DNA of 41,804 nucleotides. It comes from Arcobacter sp. GTDB taxonomy: Bacteria; Campylobacterota; Campylobacteria; Campylobacterales; Arcobacteraceae. A program made the translations under genes and the position numbers. The stretch spans positions 1-41,804 of the forward strand of contig DQSS01000294.1 in assembly GCA_015663165.1 (NCBI GenBank), given 5' to 3'. Positions 29,473 through 39,039 of the stretch are shown here, piece by piece (position 1 is the stretch's first letter; each line of letters starts with the position of its first letter). The notes beneath the pieces were generated by a model. The model was not told the origin of the DNA and did no database searches. It saw only the letters and a list, made by a program, of their open reading frames with translations.

Positions 29473-31314
29473 TTATTTTAAAAATTTTCTATTTTCATTC
29501 ATTATAGATAATATCATTTTCGTATTAGTTGGTGATGTTTCTTTTAATTTCTTATATGTATTTTTATCTCTAACTTCATTGTTAAACATCTTGTTTGGTG
29601 AATTAGAAAATACATAAATAAAATCATTAGTTATTATTGCATTATTATTCCAATTAGCACTAAATACAAAATCTCTTTTAAAATCTTTTGAAAAAAGATT
29701 TTGACCATTACTGTAATCTTCAGGATTATTTTTAATACCTATCATAGATAATATAGATGGAACTATATCATTATGGCTTGTTAAGTTATTTGCATAATTA
29801 TCTGGTAAATTAATATTATTTATATTTTTAGGTAGTTTTATAATTAATGGAGAATTTGTTTGTGCCTTAGAAAATGAAGAATTATGTCCAAAGAAACCAT
29901 ATTCATAAAACTCTTGCCCATGATCAGATGTGTAAATTATCATAGAATTTTCATATAAATTATTTTCTTTCAATTTATTTATCATTTTTAAAAATAAAGC
30001 ATCATTATAATTTACTGAATTTTTATATCTAGAAAATACCGACTTTATATCTTTTCCATCTTTACTAACTGTTAGGTAGTTTATATTTGTATCACTTGCT
30101 TTAAATTTATTAAATTCTTTTGGGTAAGAATAACCATGAGGGGCATCTAGAAATACAAACGAAAAAATTGGTTTGTCCTTCTTATATTTATCAATTATAT
30201 TTAAGAAATACTCAGTACTTTGCTTATCCTTCTCCCATGGCTTTCCGTTAAAGTCATCTTTGATACTACCTAATATATCAATATAACAAGTCTTTCTAAA
30301 TTCTGGCCAATTAGTATTGGTAGAAGAAATAATATCTATTTGATAATCTAATTGTTTTAAAACATCAAACAATACAGGTTTTTGAGTTGAGCTTAAAAAA
30401 TTAAACCAATAAGTTGAATTGATACCATAAATCAAAGAAAATATACCAAACCGTGTAGCATTTCCACCAGAATGATGATTGTTAAATGTATACGCATCTT
30501 TTTTAAACTCTTCTATATTTGGTGTTACATCTCTATTAATTACACTATTTCGTACAGCATCACTAGCAAAAATAAATATATTAAATTTATTTGAATTTTC
30601 ACTTAATATAATGGGATTTAGAGGATAGTTTAAACTTGCTTTTCTATTGATTGTATTTTCTACTTTTGGAACTGGTTTATAGTCAAATAGTTTGGCAGCT
30701 AATCTATTAAATGTTAACGGTTGATATAATGGTATAACTTTAAATTTTGTTATTATCTCATTTTTGTTTATTAATGTAGCAACACCATATGTTAATTTTT
30801 CACCTAAAAAAATCAATATAAATGGTATTGTAAGTAAGTTATTCATTTTTTTATTTATAGCAAGATTTTCTTCAGCTGTTCTCGATAATATCTTTTTAAT
30901 AAAATAAATTTCAAAAAAAATAAAGGAAATAATTATACTTAAAAAAACAACTACAGGGAAAACTCCAAGTTCAATAGAATCCATAGCATCTGGTGATGTA
31001 ATAATATTTAGAACCATTGCATTTATATGAAACTTGTATAATCTAAAGATTAAAAAATCTACAATAAGTGAAATATTTATTAATACGAATATAAAACTTG
31101 ACATATATATAATAAGTTTATTTGTAAATTTAAATATATATAAACATATATATATTAAAATATACAGTAAAATTGCACTAGATATGGCACCAAAAAATAC
31201 TGGTAAAAAAGTAATAATAGTATAATCATCATTATATATTAAAAAAACCATAAATAATGGAATAGTTAATAATAAATTAACCTTAAATAAAATAGAATAA
31301 TTTGTATTTTGTAT
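29473..31314 (-). CDS. YejM/PbgA-like inner membrane protein with sulfatase-fold periplasmic domain; probable non-canonical start
   Basis: Five-TM-like N-terminus with FRLYKFHINAMVLNIITSPDA, then FIFASDAVRNSV, SDHGQEFYEYGFFGHNSSFSKAQTNSPLIIKLP sulfatase-fold motifs. Open frame extends upstream of track ATG (31251) through IQNTNYSILFKVNLLLTIPLF-MVFLIY to an SD-spaced ATA at 31314. Confidence 0.8.
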   Translation of the reverse strand: MQNTNYSILFKVNLLLTIPLFMVFLIYNDDYTIITFLPVFFGAISSAILLYILIYICLYIFKFTNKLIIYMSSFIFVLINISLIVDFLIFRLYKFHINAMVLNIITSPDAMDSIELGVFPVVVFLSIIISFIFFEIYFIKKILSRTAEENLAINKKMNNLLTIPFILIFLGEKLTYGVATLINKNEIITKFKVIPLYQPLTFNRLAAKLFDYKPVPKVENTINRKASLNYPLNPIILSENSNKFNIFIFASDAVRNSVINRDVTPNIEEFKKDAYTFNNHHSGGNATRFGIFSLIYGINSTYWFNFLSSTQKPVLFDVLKQLDYQIDIISSTNTNWPEFRKTCYIDILGSIKDDFNGKPWEKDKQSTEYFLNIIDKYKKDKPIFSFVFLDAPHGYSYPKEFNKFKASDTNINYLTVSKDGKDIKSVFSRYKNSVNYNDALFLKMINKLKENNLYENSMIIYTSDHGQEFYEYGFFGHNSSFSKAQTNSPLIIKLPKNINNINLPDNYANNLTSHNDIVPSILSMIGIKNNPEDYSNGQNLFSKDFKRDFVFSANWNNNAIITNDFIYVFSNSPNKMFNNEVRDKNTYKKLKETSPTNTKMILSIMNENRKFLK

Positions 31315-31390
31315 AATAAATTCCTTTAAAATACCATATAGTTACTAAATAAGATACCTTTTAATAACCGTTATAATAGCATATATATTA

Positions 31391-32176
31391 TTATATCCAC
31401 TTATTCAATTGCTCAATATCACTATAAGATGTCATATCAAGTTGCACAGGAGTAATAGAAATGTAATTATCTTTTATAGCTTCAAAATCACAATTTTTTT
31501 CTTTGCTTTGCTCCCATAACAATGGGTGCAACCCAATCCAGTGAAATTCACTGCCTTTTGGGTCATGATATCTATGACAGTCATTTCCATATATTCTATG
31601 CCCTGCTTTTGTTATCTTTATACCATTGCATTCTTTTATGCTACATGGTGGGATATTTATATTTAAAAGTTTTCTTTGGTCTAGTGGAAACTTATCCTCA
31701 AGTATTTTTGAAACAATATCAAAAATAGACTTTTTTGCAAGTTCATAGTCCCATAAATCTCCAATCTCTTTAGCTTTTGAATCTAAAACTTGAGATACAG
31801 AAATAGCAGGAACTCCTTGAAGTACAGCTTCCATTGCTCCTGCAACAGTGCCACTATAAGTAATATCTTCACCCATATTAGAGCCAATGTTTATACCACT
31901 TACAACTAAATCTGGTAAATTACTTTCATCATATAAATTATGAAGTCCTAAAAAAATACAATCAGTTGGAGTCCCATCTACTAGTCTATAAAAATCATCA
32001 TCTACACTTTTAAACTTTAAAGGTCTACTTAATGTCATACTATGAGCACATGCTGATTTATTTAATGATGGAGCAACTACTATTAAGTTTGCAAGAGGTC
32101 GTAAAGCTTCTATTAGTGCTTTTAAGCCTAACGCATCAAAGCCATCGTCATTTGTAATTAAAATATTCTTTTTCAT
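31391..32176 (-). CDS. surE: 5'/3'-nucleotidase SurE
   Basis: MKKNILITNDDGFDALGLKAL, PDLVVSGINIGSNMGEDITYSGTVAGAMEA. Confidence 0.97.
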   Translation of the reverse strand: MKKNILITNDDGFDALGLKALIEALRPLANLIVVAPSLNKSACAHSMTLSRPLKFKSVDDDFYRLVDGTPTDCIFLGLHNLYDESNLPDLVVSGINIGSNMGEDITYSGTVAGAMEAVLQGVPAISVSQVLDSKAKEIGDLWDYELAKKSIFDIVSKILEDKFPLDQRKLLNINIPPCSIKECNGIKITKAGHRIYGNDCHRYHDPKGSEFHWIGLHPLLWEQSKEKNCDFEAIKDNYISITPVQLDMTSYSDIEQLNKWI

Positions 32177-32190
32177 ATTTATTCTCCCAT

Positions 32191-35100
32191 TTAACCTATA
32201 TATACACCATCTAATTCTTTTAGTACTGTTTCTGCATTTTTATTTATCTTATACCCACTATCAAGTTCTACATCACCTAATTTAGACTTTATAGTTAAAA
32301 TCAACTCTCTTTTACCTTGATTTTGTGATACTACTTCAAATAGCTTATACAATATCATTTCATCTTCATCATAGTCTAAAAATACATTTAATGGCGGTTC
32401 AGCTGGTGCTGCTTTTTTAAGTTTTATTTTTTCTTTTTTTGCTTCTTTTAATGACTCTACTTTTTTTACAGACATTTTAGTTCCAAAGTCATCAACTGTA
32501 ACTCTTACTTTAAATGCAATAGGTTTTTCCATATCAAAATCTTCTTCAATCTCTTTAATAATAGATTCAAAAAGCATAAGCTCAAAACTACCATGTAAAT
32601 CCATAATAGTAGCTATTCCAAAAGGATTTCCTTTTTTAGATATTCTCTTTTGTATATGTTCAACTTTTCCTATAAGTAGTGCTTCACTACCATCAGCTAT
32701 TTCATCTATTTCAGAACTTAGTGTATAATTTATATTATCAAGTGTTTCTCTAAATCTATCAAGAGGATGTCCTGATACATAAAAACCTAAAGAAGCTTTT
32801 TCAAATTCTAAAATTTCTTTATCATCATATTCTGGCATTTCTTTTATTTTTACTTCAATAGTTGTCATCTCTTCACTATCTCCAAACAATGAACCAACAG
32901 CTTGTTTCTTTGCTTGAGCTGCTTTTCCAGCTGCTTCAACTATCTCTTCAATTTGTTCACACATTGCTTGTCTTGTGTAATTAAAGCAATCAAAAGCACC
33001 AGATTTTATAAGTGCTTCGATTACTCTTTTATTTACTTTAGAAGAATCAATTCTAGAAACAAAATCACTTAAATCTTTAAAAGGACCCTCTTCTCTTGCA
33101 TCAAGCATTGAATTTATGGCAACATCTCCAGCACCTTTTAATGCACCCATACCAAACATAACTACTTCTTTTTTATCTATTTTATTTGCAGAAAAAACTA
33201 AATAAGATTTATTGATATCAGGTGGAACTAAATCATATCCCATTCTTTTTACTTCATCAACATATTTTACAACTTTATCTGTATTGTCTTTTTCTAAAGT
33301 AAGAAGTGAAGCCATAAATTCTGTAGGATAATAACACTTTAAATATGAAGTATAAAATGTAATCATAGCATAAGCAGCAGAATGTGATTTATTAAATCCA
33401 TATCCAGCAAACTTTACAATCAAATCAAATAGCTCTTCACAATGTTGTCGATTAAAACCTTTTTTAACTCCACCATCAGCAAACTCACCTTTAAGTCTAT
33501 CCATCTCTTCAACAATCTTTTTTCCCATAGCTCTACGAACTAAATCCGCGCCACCAAGACTAAATCCACCAATAACCTGTACTATTTGCATAACTTGCTC
33601 TTGATATACAATAACCCCATAAGTAGGTTCAAGTATCGGACGAAGTGGTTCATCAAATTCATCATAAAAATAGTTTATCTCAGCACGCCCATGTTTTCTA
33701 TCAATAAAATCATCAAGCATCCCAGACTCCATAGGTCCTGGTCTATATAAAGCAAGCACGGCAATAATATCTTCAAAACTTGAAGGCTTTAGTCTTTTGC
33801 ATAAGTCTTGCATACCAGTAGATTCTATTTGAAATAATCCTATAGTATTCCCTGTACAAATTAAATCATATACACCTTTATCATTTACATCTTTTGAGGT
33901 AAAATCTATCCTTACTCCATGTCTTTTTTCTACAAGTTTTAATGCACCTTCAATAACAGTAAGAGTCTTAAGACCCAAAAAGTCAAACTTGATTAGATCC
34001 ACATCTTCTACATATTTTCCATTGTATTGTGTAGCAATTGTTTCTTGACCTGAAGGTTTAAATAATGGTGTTTTTTTCCATAAAGGTTCATTTGAGATAA
34101 CAACCCCAGCAGCATGTGTTCCTGCATTTCTATTTAGACCTTCTAAAGCTAGTGCATATTCCCATACTCTTGCTGCATTTTTGTCAAATTCACAAAGCTC
34201 TCTTATCTTTGGTTCTTTTTCCCAAGAATCTGTAAGGTTTATTCCAAGTTCATCTGGAATAAGTTTTGCCATTGCATCTGCTTCTTTATATGGCATGTCA
34301 AGTACTCTTGCAACATCTCTAATAACCCCTTTAGCAAGTAACTTACCAAAAGTAATAATTTGAGCAACATTATTTCTACCATATTTTTCAACAGTATAAT
34401 CAATAACTTCTTGTCTTCTTTCTTGACAAAAATCCATATCAATATCTGGCATAGATATTCTTTCAGGATTCAAGAATCTCTCAAATAAAAGCCCATAAGG
34501 AATAGGATCAATATCTGTAATCCCCAAAGAAAAAGCTACTAAACTTCCAGCAGCAGAACCCCTACCCGGACCAACAGGAATATCAATACTTTTACCATAA
34601 AGAACAAAATCCCAAACAATAAGCATATACCCGGGAAACTTCATATTATTTATAATGTCCATTTCTACTTGTAGTCTGTCTCTATACTCTTGATGCTTTG
34701 ATTCATCTACTATTTTTAGTCTTTTTACTAGTCCTCTTTCACACTCATCTATAAATAATACTTTATCATTTTCTAAAGAATATTCTAAATCTGGTTCTGG
34801 TAGAACAAGCTTATTGACAAGTGACTTTTCTCTTGTAAATTTAAAGTTAGGTGGAGTTGGATCTCCTAGTTTTATCTCTAAATTACATTTTTTAACTATC
34901 TCTTGAGTATTATGTATTGCTTCAGGAATATCAGCATATAGCTTTGCCATTTGTTCTGGTGATTTTACATAAAATTCGTGTACGCTATGACGCATTCTAT
35001 TTGGATCATCATAAAGTTTATTCATAGCAATACACATAAATGCTTCATGAGCTTCTGCATCTTTTTGATTTGTATAGTGAGTATCATTTGTTGCAACTAT

Positions 35101-35730
35101 TTTAATACCAGTTTCTTGTGATATTTTAATAATACTTGCATCTATATAATGTTGATCAACAATACCATGACGCATAATCTCAAGATAAAAGTCATCACCA
35201 AAAATATCTTTATATTCTAAAGCAACTCTTTTTGCTTCATCATATCCTTTTGCACCATTTTTAACATTTCTTTCATTCTTTAAATTTAAGTGCCAGTTTA
35301 CTTCACCTTGTAAACATGCAGCACTACAGACAATTCCTTCAGAATTTTCTCTTAAAAGTTTTTTATTTATTCTTGGATAATAGTAAAAACCATGCATATA
35401 TGCTTGAGAAGATAAATACATAAGATTTTTATATCCTGCATCATTTTTAGCATATAAGCATAAATGAAATCTTCTTTTAGTAGTTTTGTCACCTATATCT
35501 TCTTCGTTATGAATATAAGCTTCCATTCCAATAATAGGTTTTATTCCATTTTTTTTCATCTCATTATAAAATGTAATAGTTCCAAACATATTACCATGGT
35601 CAGTCATAGCAACACTATCCATACCTAATTCTTTGATTTTTTTAGCTAATACAGGTATTTTATTTGCTCCATCAAGCATTGAGTATTCAGTATGTAAATG
35701 AAGGTGGGTGAATTTTGGTGTTTCTGACAT
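32191..35730 (-). CDS. dnaE: DNA polymerase III subunit alpha
   Basis: FTHLHLHTEYSMLDGA PHP domain, VGPGRGSAAGSLVAF, PDIDMDFCQERR. Confidence 0.98.
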   Translation of the reverse strand: MSETPKFTHLHLHTEYSMLDGANKIPVLAKKIKELGMDSVAMTDHGNMFGTITFYNEMKKNGIKPIIGMEAYIHNEEDIGDKTTKRRFHLCLYAKNDAGYKNLMYLSSQAYMHGFYYYPRINKKLLRENSEGIVCSAACLQGEVNWHLNLKNERNVKNGAKGYDEAKRVALEYKDIFGDDFYLEIMRHGIVDQHYIDASIIKISQETGIKIVATNDTHYTNQKDAEAHEAFMCIAMNKLYDDPNRMRHSVHEFYVKSPEQMAKLYADIPEAIHNTQEIVKKCNLEIKLGDPTPPNFKFTREKSLVNKLVLPEPDLEYSLENDKVLFIDECERGLVKRLKIVDESKHQEYRDRLQVEMDIINNMKFPGYMLIVWDFVLYGKSIDIPVGPGRGSAAGSLVAFSLGITDIDPIPYGLLFERFLNPERISMPDIDMDFCQERRQEVIDYTVEKYGRNNVAQIITFGKLLAKGVIRDVARVLDMPYKEADAMAKLIPDELGINLTDSWEKEPKIRELCEFDKNAARVWEYALALEGLNRNAGTHAAGVVISNEPLWKKTPLFKPSGQETIATQYNGKYVEDVDLIKFDFLGLKTLTVIEGALKLVEKRHGVRIDFTSKDVNDKGVYDLICTGNTIGLFQIESTGMQDLCKRLKPSSFEDIIAVLALYRPGPMESGMLDDFIDRKHGRAEINYFYDEFDEPLRPILEPTYGVIVYQEQVMQIVQVIGGFSLGGADLVRRAMGKKIVEEMDRLKGEFADGGVKKGFNRQHCEELFDLIVKFAGYGFNKSHSAAYAMITFYTSYLKCYYPTEFMASLLTLEKDNTDKVVKYVDEVKRMGYDLVPPDINKSYLVFSANKIDKKEVVMFGMGALKGAGDVAINSMLDAREEGPFKDLSDFVSRIDSSKVNKRVIEALIKSGAFDCFNYTRQAMCEQIEEIVEAAGKAAQAKKQAVGSLFGDSEEMTTIEVKIKEMPEYDDKEILEFEKASLGFYVSGHPLDRFRETLDNINYTLSSEIDEIADGSEALLIGKVEHIQKRISKKGNPFGIATIMDLHGSFELMLFESIIKEIEEDFDMEKPIAFKVRVTVDDFGTKMSVKKVESLKEAKKEKIKLKKAAPAEPPLNVFLDYDEDEMILYKLFEVVSQNQGKRELILTIKSKLGDVELDSGYKINKNAETVLKELDGVYIG

Positions 35731-35759
35731 GTGATTTTACTTTTTATTATTTTATCTTG

Positions 35760-35775
35760 ATATTATAGCCAAAGA
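35760..35775 (-). promoter_or_regulatory. Probable sigma-70 -10 element for dnaE
   Basis: Minus strand TTTGGCTATAATATC with upstream T-rich stretch, about 35 nt before the dnaE ATG. Confidence 0.5.
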
Positions 35776-35840
35776 AAATAAGCAAAAGATTTATTCACTA
35801 AAGTAATTGTAATATCCAATAAATATGGAATTTTAGATAT

Positions 35841-35871
35841 AAAAAAAGACTAGTTGGAAAACCAACTAGCC
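35841..35871 (-). terminator. Intrinsic terminator of the rpmJ-rplQ operon
   Basis: Minus strand GGCTAGTTGG-TTTT-CCAACTAGTC-TTTTTTT; 10-bp stem (one G-T) plus T7. Confidence 0.9.
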
Positions 35872-35896
35872 TTTTAAATAGTATCAAAATGATTAA

Positions 35897-36247
35897 CTAT
35901 ACAAATGAAATATAAGCCATTTGTGTAGCATCACCCCTTCTGATTCTTGTTTTAATAATTGAAGTGTATCCACCATTTCTTTCTTCGTACTTTGGTGCAA
36001 TTTCATTTAATAGTTTTTTTGTTTGTTCTTTATCTTGTAAAGAAGCAAAAACTAGTCTGTGAGCATTTAAGTCATTAACTTTTGCTTTTGTTACTAATTT
36101 TTCAACGTATCTTTTTAATTCTTTTGCTTTTGGAACTGTAGTTTCAATTTTTTCTCTTTCGATTAAAGCAATTGCCATATTCTTTAACATTGCTTTTCTA
36201 TGAGAAGAAGTTCTACTAAGCTTTCTATATCCGTGCTTATGTCTCAT
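35897..36247 (-). CDS. rplQ: 50S ribosomal protein L17
   Basis: [24 protein letters not shown]. Confidence 0.98.
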   Translation of the reverse strand: MRHKHGYRKLSRTSSHRKAMLKNMAIALIEREKIETTVPKAKELKRYVEKLVTKAKVNDLNAHRLVFASLQDKEQTKKLLNEIAPKYEERNGGYTSIIKTRIRRGDATQMAYISFV

Positions 36248-36265
36248 TAACTATCCTTTTACTTA

Positions 36266-37270
36266 TTAAGCTTTTAATTGCTCTAATTTTTTTCTTAAAG
36301 CTGATGCAACATCTTCAGGTAAATTGTCTTCGATTGAGTAACCTAAAGATGCAAATTTTTCTGCAATCTCTTCTAACGATTTTTTACCTAAGTTTTTGAT
36401 ATTTTTAACTTCAACTTCACTCATTAATGCTAAATCTCCAACGAATTTAATCTTAGCTCTATCTAAAGAGTTAAAACTTCTTGCGCTTAAGTTTAATTCA
36501 TCAACTTTTACTACTAAGTCTTTTAAATCAATATCACTTTCTTGCTTATTTGCTTCAATAATTTGAACTTCAGAAAGATTAAATACTTTATTAAAAACTG
36601 ACATTTGATCATACATAACTGTAATTGATTCTTGGAAAGCATCAATTGGAGATATTTGACCATCTGTTTCTACCATAAAAACAGCTTTTTCGTAGTTAGG
36701 GTTATCTTCTACAAGAATTTTTTCAATCTCATATGTTACTTTTTTTACTGGTGTAAAAAATGCATCAATTGGGATATATTCTTTTGCTACCATATCTCTG
36801 ATTTCTTCAGAAGATACGTATCCGATACCTTTTTGTACGATAATTGAAAATGTTAAACCATGATCGTCATTAATTGTAGCTAAGTAATTATCTTCAGATA
36901 CAACTGTTAATTCATCGTTAGATAAATCAGCACCAGTAATAGTTTGCTTTGAGTTAAATGTATATTTAACTTCAATTTGCTCTTCATCACTGTTAATTTT
37001 GAATTTCATATTTTTAAGATTAAGTACAAATAAAGATATATCTTCTAACATACCTCTAACTGTATCAAACTCATGTGTTGCACCTTCAATAGCCACTGCT
37101 ATTACAGAATAACCAACAGAAGAACTCATTAAAAGTCTTCTTAAGGGATGTGCTAAAGTTATAGCATATCCACTTTCAAAAGGATAAGCACTGATTTTTG
37201 CTACGTTAGCCGAAACTTGTTCAATCTCAACTTCAGTAGGTAAAAATGGTGCTGTTACAAATTTTTTCAT
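36266..37270 (-). CDS. rpoA: RNA polymerase subunit alpha
   Basis: FESGYAITLAHPLRRLLMSSSVG; C-terminal LSARSFNSLDRAKIKFVGDL. Confidence 0.98.
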   Translation of the reverse strand: MKKFVTAPFLPTEVEIEQVSANVAKISAYPFESGYAITLAHPLRRLLMSSSVGYSVIAVAIEGATHEFDTVRGMLEDISLFVLNLKNMKFKINSDEEQIEVKYTFNSKQTITGADLSNDELTVVSEDNYLATINDDHGLTFSIIVQKGIGYVSSEEIRDMVAKEYIPIDAFFTPVKKVTYEIEKILVEDNPNYEKAVFMVETDGQISPIDAFQESITVMYDQMSVFNKVFNLSEVQIIEANKQESDIDLKDLVVKVDELNLSARSFNSLDRAKIKFVGDLALMSEVEVKNIKNLGKKSLEEIAEKFASLGYSIEDNLPEDVASALRKKLEQLKA

Positions 37271-37286
37271 ATATTATCCTTTATTA

Positions 37287-37913
37287 TTATTTAGAATATA
37301 ACTCTACAATTAGTCTTTCTTCAACAGGAATTACTACTTCTTCTCTTGTAGGTACTCTTGTAAATATTCCAAATACTTTATCTTTTTCAACATCAACCCA
37401 TTCAGCTATTCCAGTTTGAGCAGTAAGCTCTAATGATCTAACGATTTGTGCATTAGTTTTAGATTTTTCTTTAATTTCAATTTTTTGTCCAGGTTGAACC
37501 ATGAAAGAAGGAATATCAACTTTTTTACCATCAATTAAAACATGACCATGTGTTACAAATTGTCTAGCATTTGCTCTAGTTGTAGCAAACCCCATTCTAA
37601 ATACAACATTGTCTAATCTTGTTTCGATTAATGTAATTAAGTTAGATCCAGTATTACCTTCTCTTCTTGCTGCTTCTTTAAAGTATTTTCTGAATTGTTT
37701 TTCAGATACACCATAAATGATTTTTGCTTTTTGCTTTTCTTGAAGTTGTTGACCATACTCAGATAGTTTTGTTCTTCTTTGTCCATGTTGCCCAGGAGCA
37801 AATGGTCTTTTTTCTAAAGCACTTTTTCCATTAAGTCTTCTCTCACCTTTTAATCCAAGGTCAGCGTTAAGTCTTCTTTCTAATTTCTCTACAGGTCCTC
37901 TATATCTTGCCAT
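37287..37913 (-). CDS. rpsD: 30S ribosomal protein S4
   Basis: [14 protein letters not shown]...[26 protein letters not shown]. Confidence 0.98.
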   Translation of the reverse strand: MARYRGPVEKLERRLNADLGLKGERRLNGKSALEKRPFAPGQHGQRRTKLSEYGQQLQEKQKAKIIYGVSEKQFRKYFKEAARREGNTGSNLITLIETRLDNVVFRMGFATTRANARQFVTHGHVLIDGKKVDIPSFMVQPGQKIEIKEKSKTNAQIVRSLELTAQTGIAEWVDVEKDKVFGIFTRVPTREEVVIPVEERLIVELYSK

Positions 37914-37922
37914 ATTACTTCC

Positions 37923-38315
37923 TTACACTCTTCTTCGTTTAGGAGGTCTACAACCATTATGTGGTAAAGGTGTTACATCTTTAAACCATTTAACAGTGAT
38001 TCCTTCCATTGTTCCGATTGCTTTAACAGCAGTATCTCTACCAGAACCAGGTCCTTGTACTTTGATACCAACATTTTTGATACCATGTTCCATAGCTTTT
38101 TCTAAAGCATCTTCTACTGCTGCTTGAGCTGCAAAAGGTGTAGATTTTTTACTACCTCTAAATCCTAAGTTTCCTGCACTTGACCAAGAAATTGCATTTC
38201 CTGCGTTGTCAGTTACTGTTACCATTGTATTATTGAATGTTGCAGCGATATGTATGATACCGTCAGCAATATTCTTTTTTACAACTTTTTTTCTAGTTAC
38301 TTTTCTTTTTGCCAT
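37923..38315 (-). CDS. rpsK: 30S ribosomal protein S11
   Basis: [22 protein letters not shown]...[13 protein letters not shown]. Confidence 0.98.
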   Translation of the reverse strand: MAKRKVTRKKVVKKNIADGIIHIAATFNNTMVTVTDNAGNAISWSSAGNLGFRGSKKSTPFAAQAAVEDALEKAMEHGIKNVGIKVQGPGSGRDTAVKAIGTMEGITVKWFKDVTPLPHNGCRPPKRRRV

Positions 38316-38324
38316 CAGTTATCC

Positions 38325-38693
38325 TTATTTAGCCGCTGCGCCAACAGTTTTCTTTTTACCTTTTCTTGTTCGAGCATTAGTCTTAGTCTTTTGCCCTCTA
38401 CATGGTAAACCTCTTCTGTGTCTTAAACCTCTATAAGATCCTAAATCCATTAAAGATTTAATATCCATAGCAACTTTCTTTCTTAAATCACCCTCAACAA
38501 CATATTTTGCTTGAATTTCTTGTCTAATTTGAGCTGCTTCATCTTCAGTAAGTTCATGAGCTCTTTTATTATAATCAATTCCAACAGCTGTTAAGATTAA
38601 TCTTGATGTATGTAAACCTATACCAAAAACATAAGTTAATGCATACTCCATTCTCTTCTTGTTTGGTAAGTCTGTACCAGCAATTCTTGCCAT
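38325..38693 (-). CDS. rpsM: 30S ribosomal protein S13
   Basis: [26 protein letters not shown]...[26 protein letters not shown]. Confidence 0.98.
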   Translation of the reverse strand: MARIAGTDLPNKKRMEYALTYVFGIGLHTSRLILTAVGIDYNKRAHELTEDEAAQIRQEIQAKYVVEGDLRKKVAMDIKSLMDLGSYRGLRHRRGLPCRGQKTKTNARTRKGKKKTVGAAAK

Positions 38694-38696
38694 GGT

Positions 38697-38810
38697 CTAT
38701 CCTTGTCTTTGTTTGTGTTTTTTTGTTTCGCAGATCACTCTAACGATTCCTCTTCTTTTGACAATTTTACACTTGTCACACATTTTTTTCACAGAAGCTC
38801 TAACTTTCAT
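38697..38810 (-). CDS. rpmJ: 50S ribosomal protein L36 (not in supplied ORF track)
   Basis: Manual translation [37 protein letters not shown]. Confidence 0.97.
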   Translation of the reverse strand: MKVRASVKKMCDKCKIVKRRGIVRVICETKKHKQRQG

Positions 38811-38862
38811 GAGTGTATCCTTCAAAAATATTCCCGCTTTATATGGTGAAATAAATCTACAC

Positions 38863-38876
38863 AACACAGTTGTGTT
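38863..38876. promoter_or_regulatory. Short dyad in rpmJ upstream region
   Basis: AACACA-GT-TGTGTT perfect 6-bp arms. Confidence 0.45.
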
Positions 38877-38898
38877 ATATCAACAATTTAAATCCCAA

Positions 38899-38918
38899 TA
38901 CCCCTTAATAAAGGGGTA
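38899..38918. repeat. GC-rich hairpin in rpmJ upstream region
   Basis: TACCCCTT-AATA-AAGGGGTA, 8-bp perfect stem, tetraloop, no adjacent U-tract. Confidence 0.7.
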
Positions 38919-39039
38919 CTAATCACCAAATCTTTACAAAAACTTAATAATAAGTCTTGAAAAAACTTCCCTTGGTTATAGAAACGGAATTGGATTATAT
39001 GAAATTTTTGCTTAAATATAGTTGAGAAGAGTCTATATA

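Noticed and set aside
34239-34442. 67-aa minus-strand ORF within dnaE
   Set aside because: Alternative frame of dnaE; low-complexity Leu/Lys
36632-36847. 71-aa plus-strand ORF inside rpoA
   Set aside because: Antisense; Phe/Tyr/Cys-rich composition typical of shadows in AT-rich genes
38659-38922. 87-aa plus-strand ORF
   Set aside because: Antisense to rpmJ (L36), which translates perfectly on the minus strand, and runs through its leader
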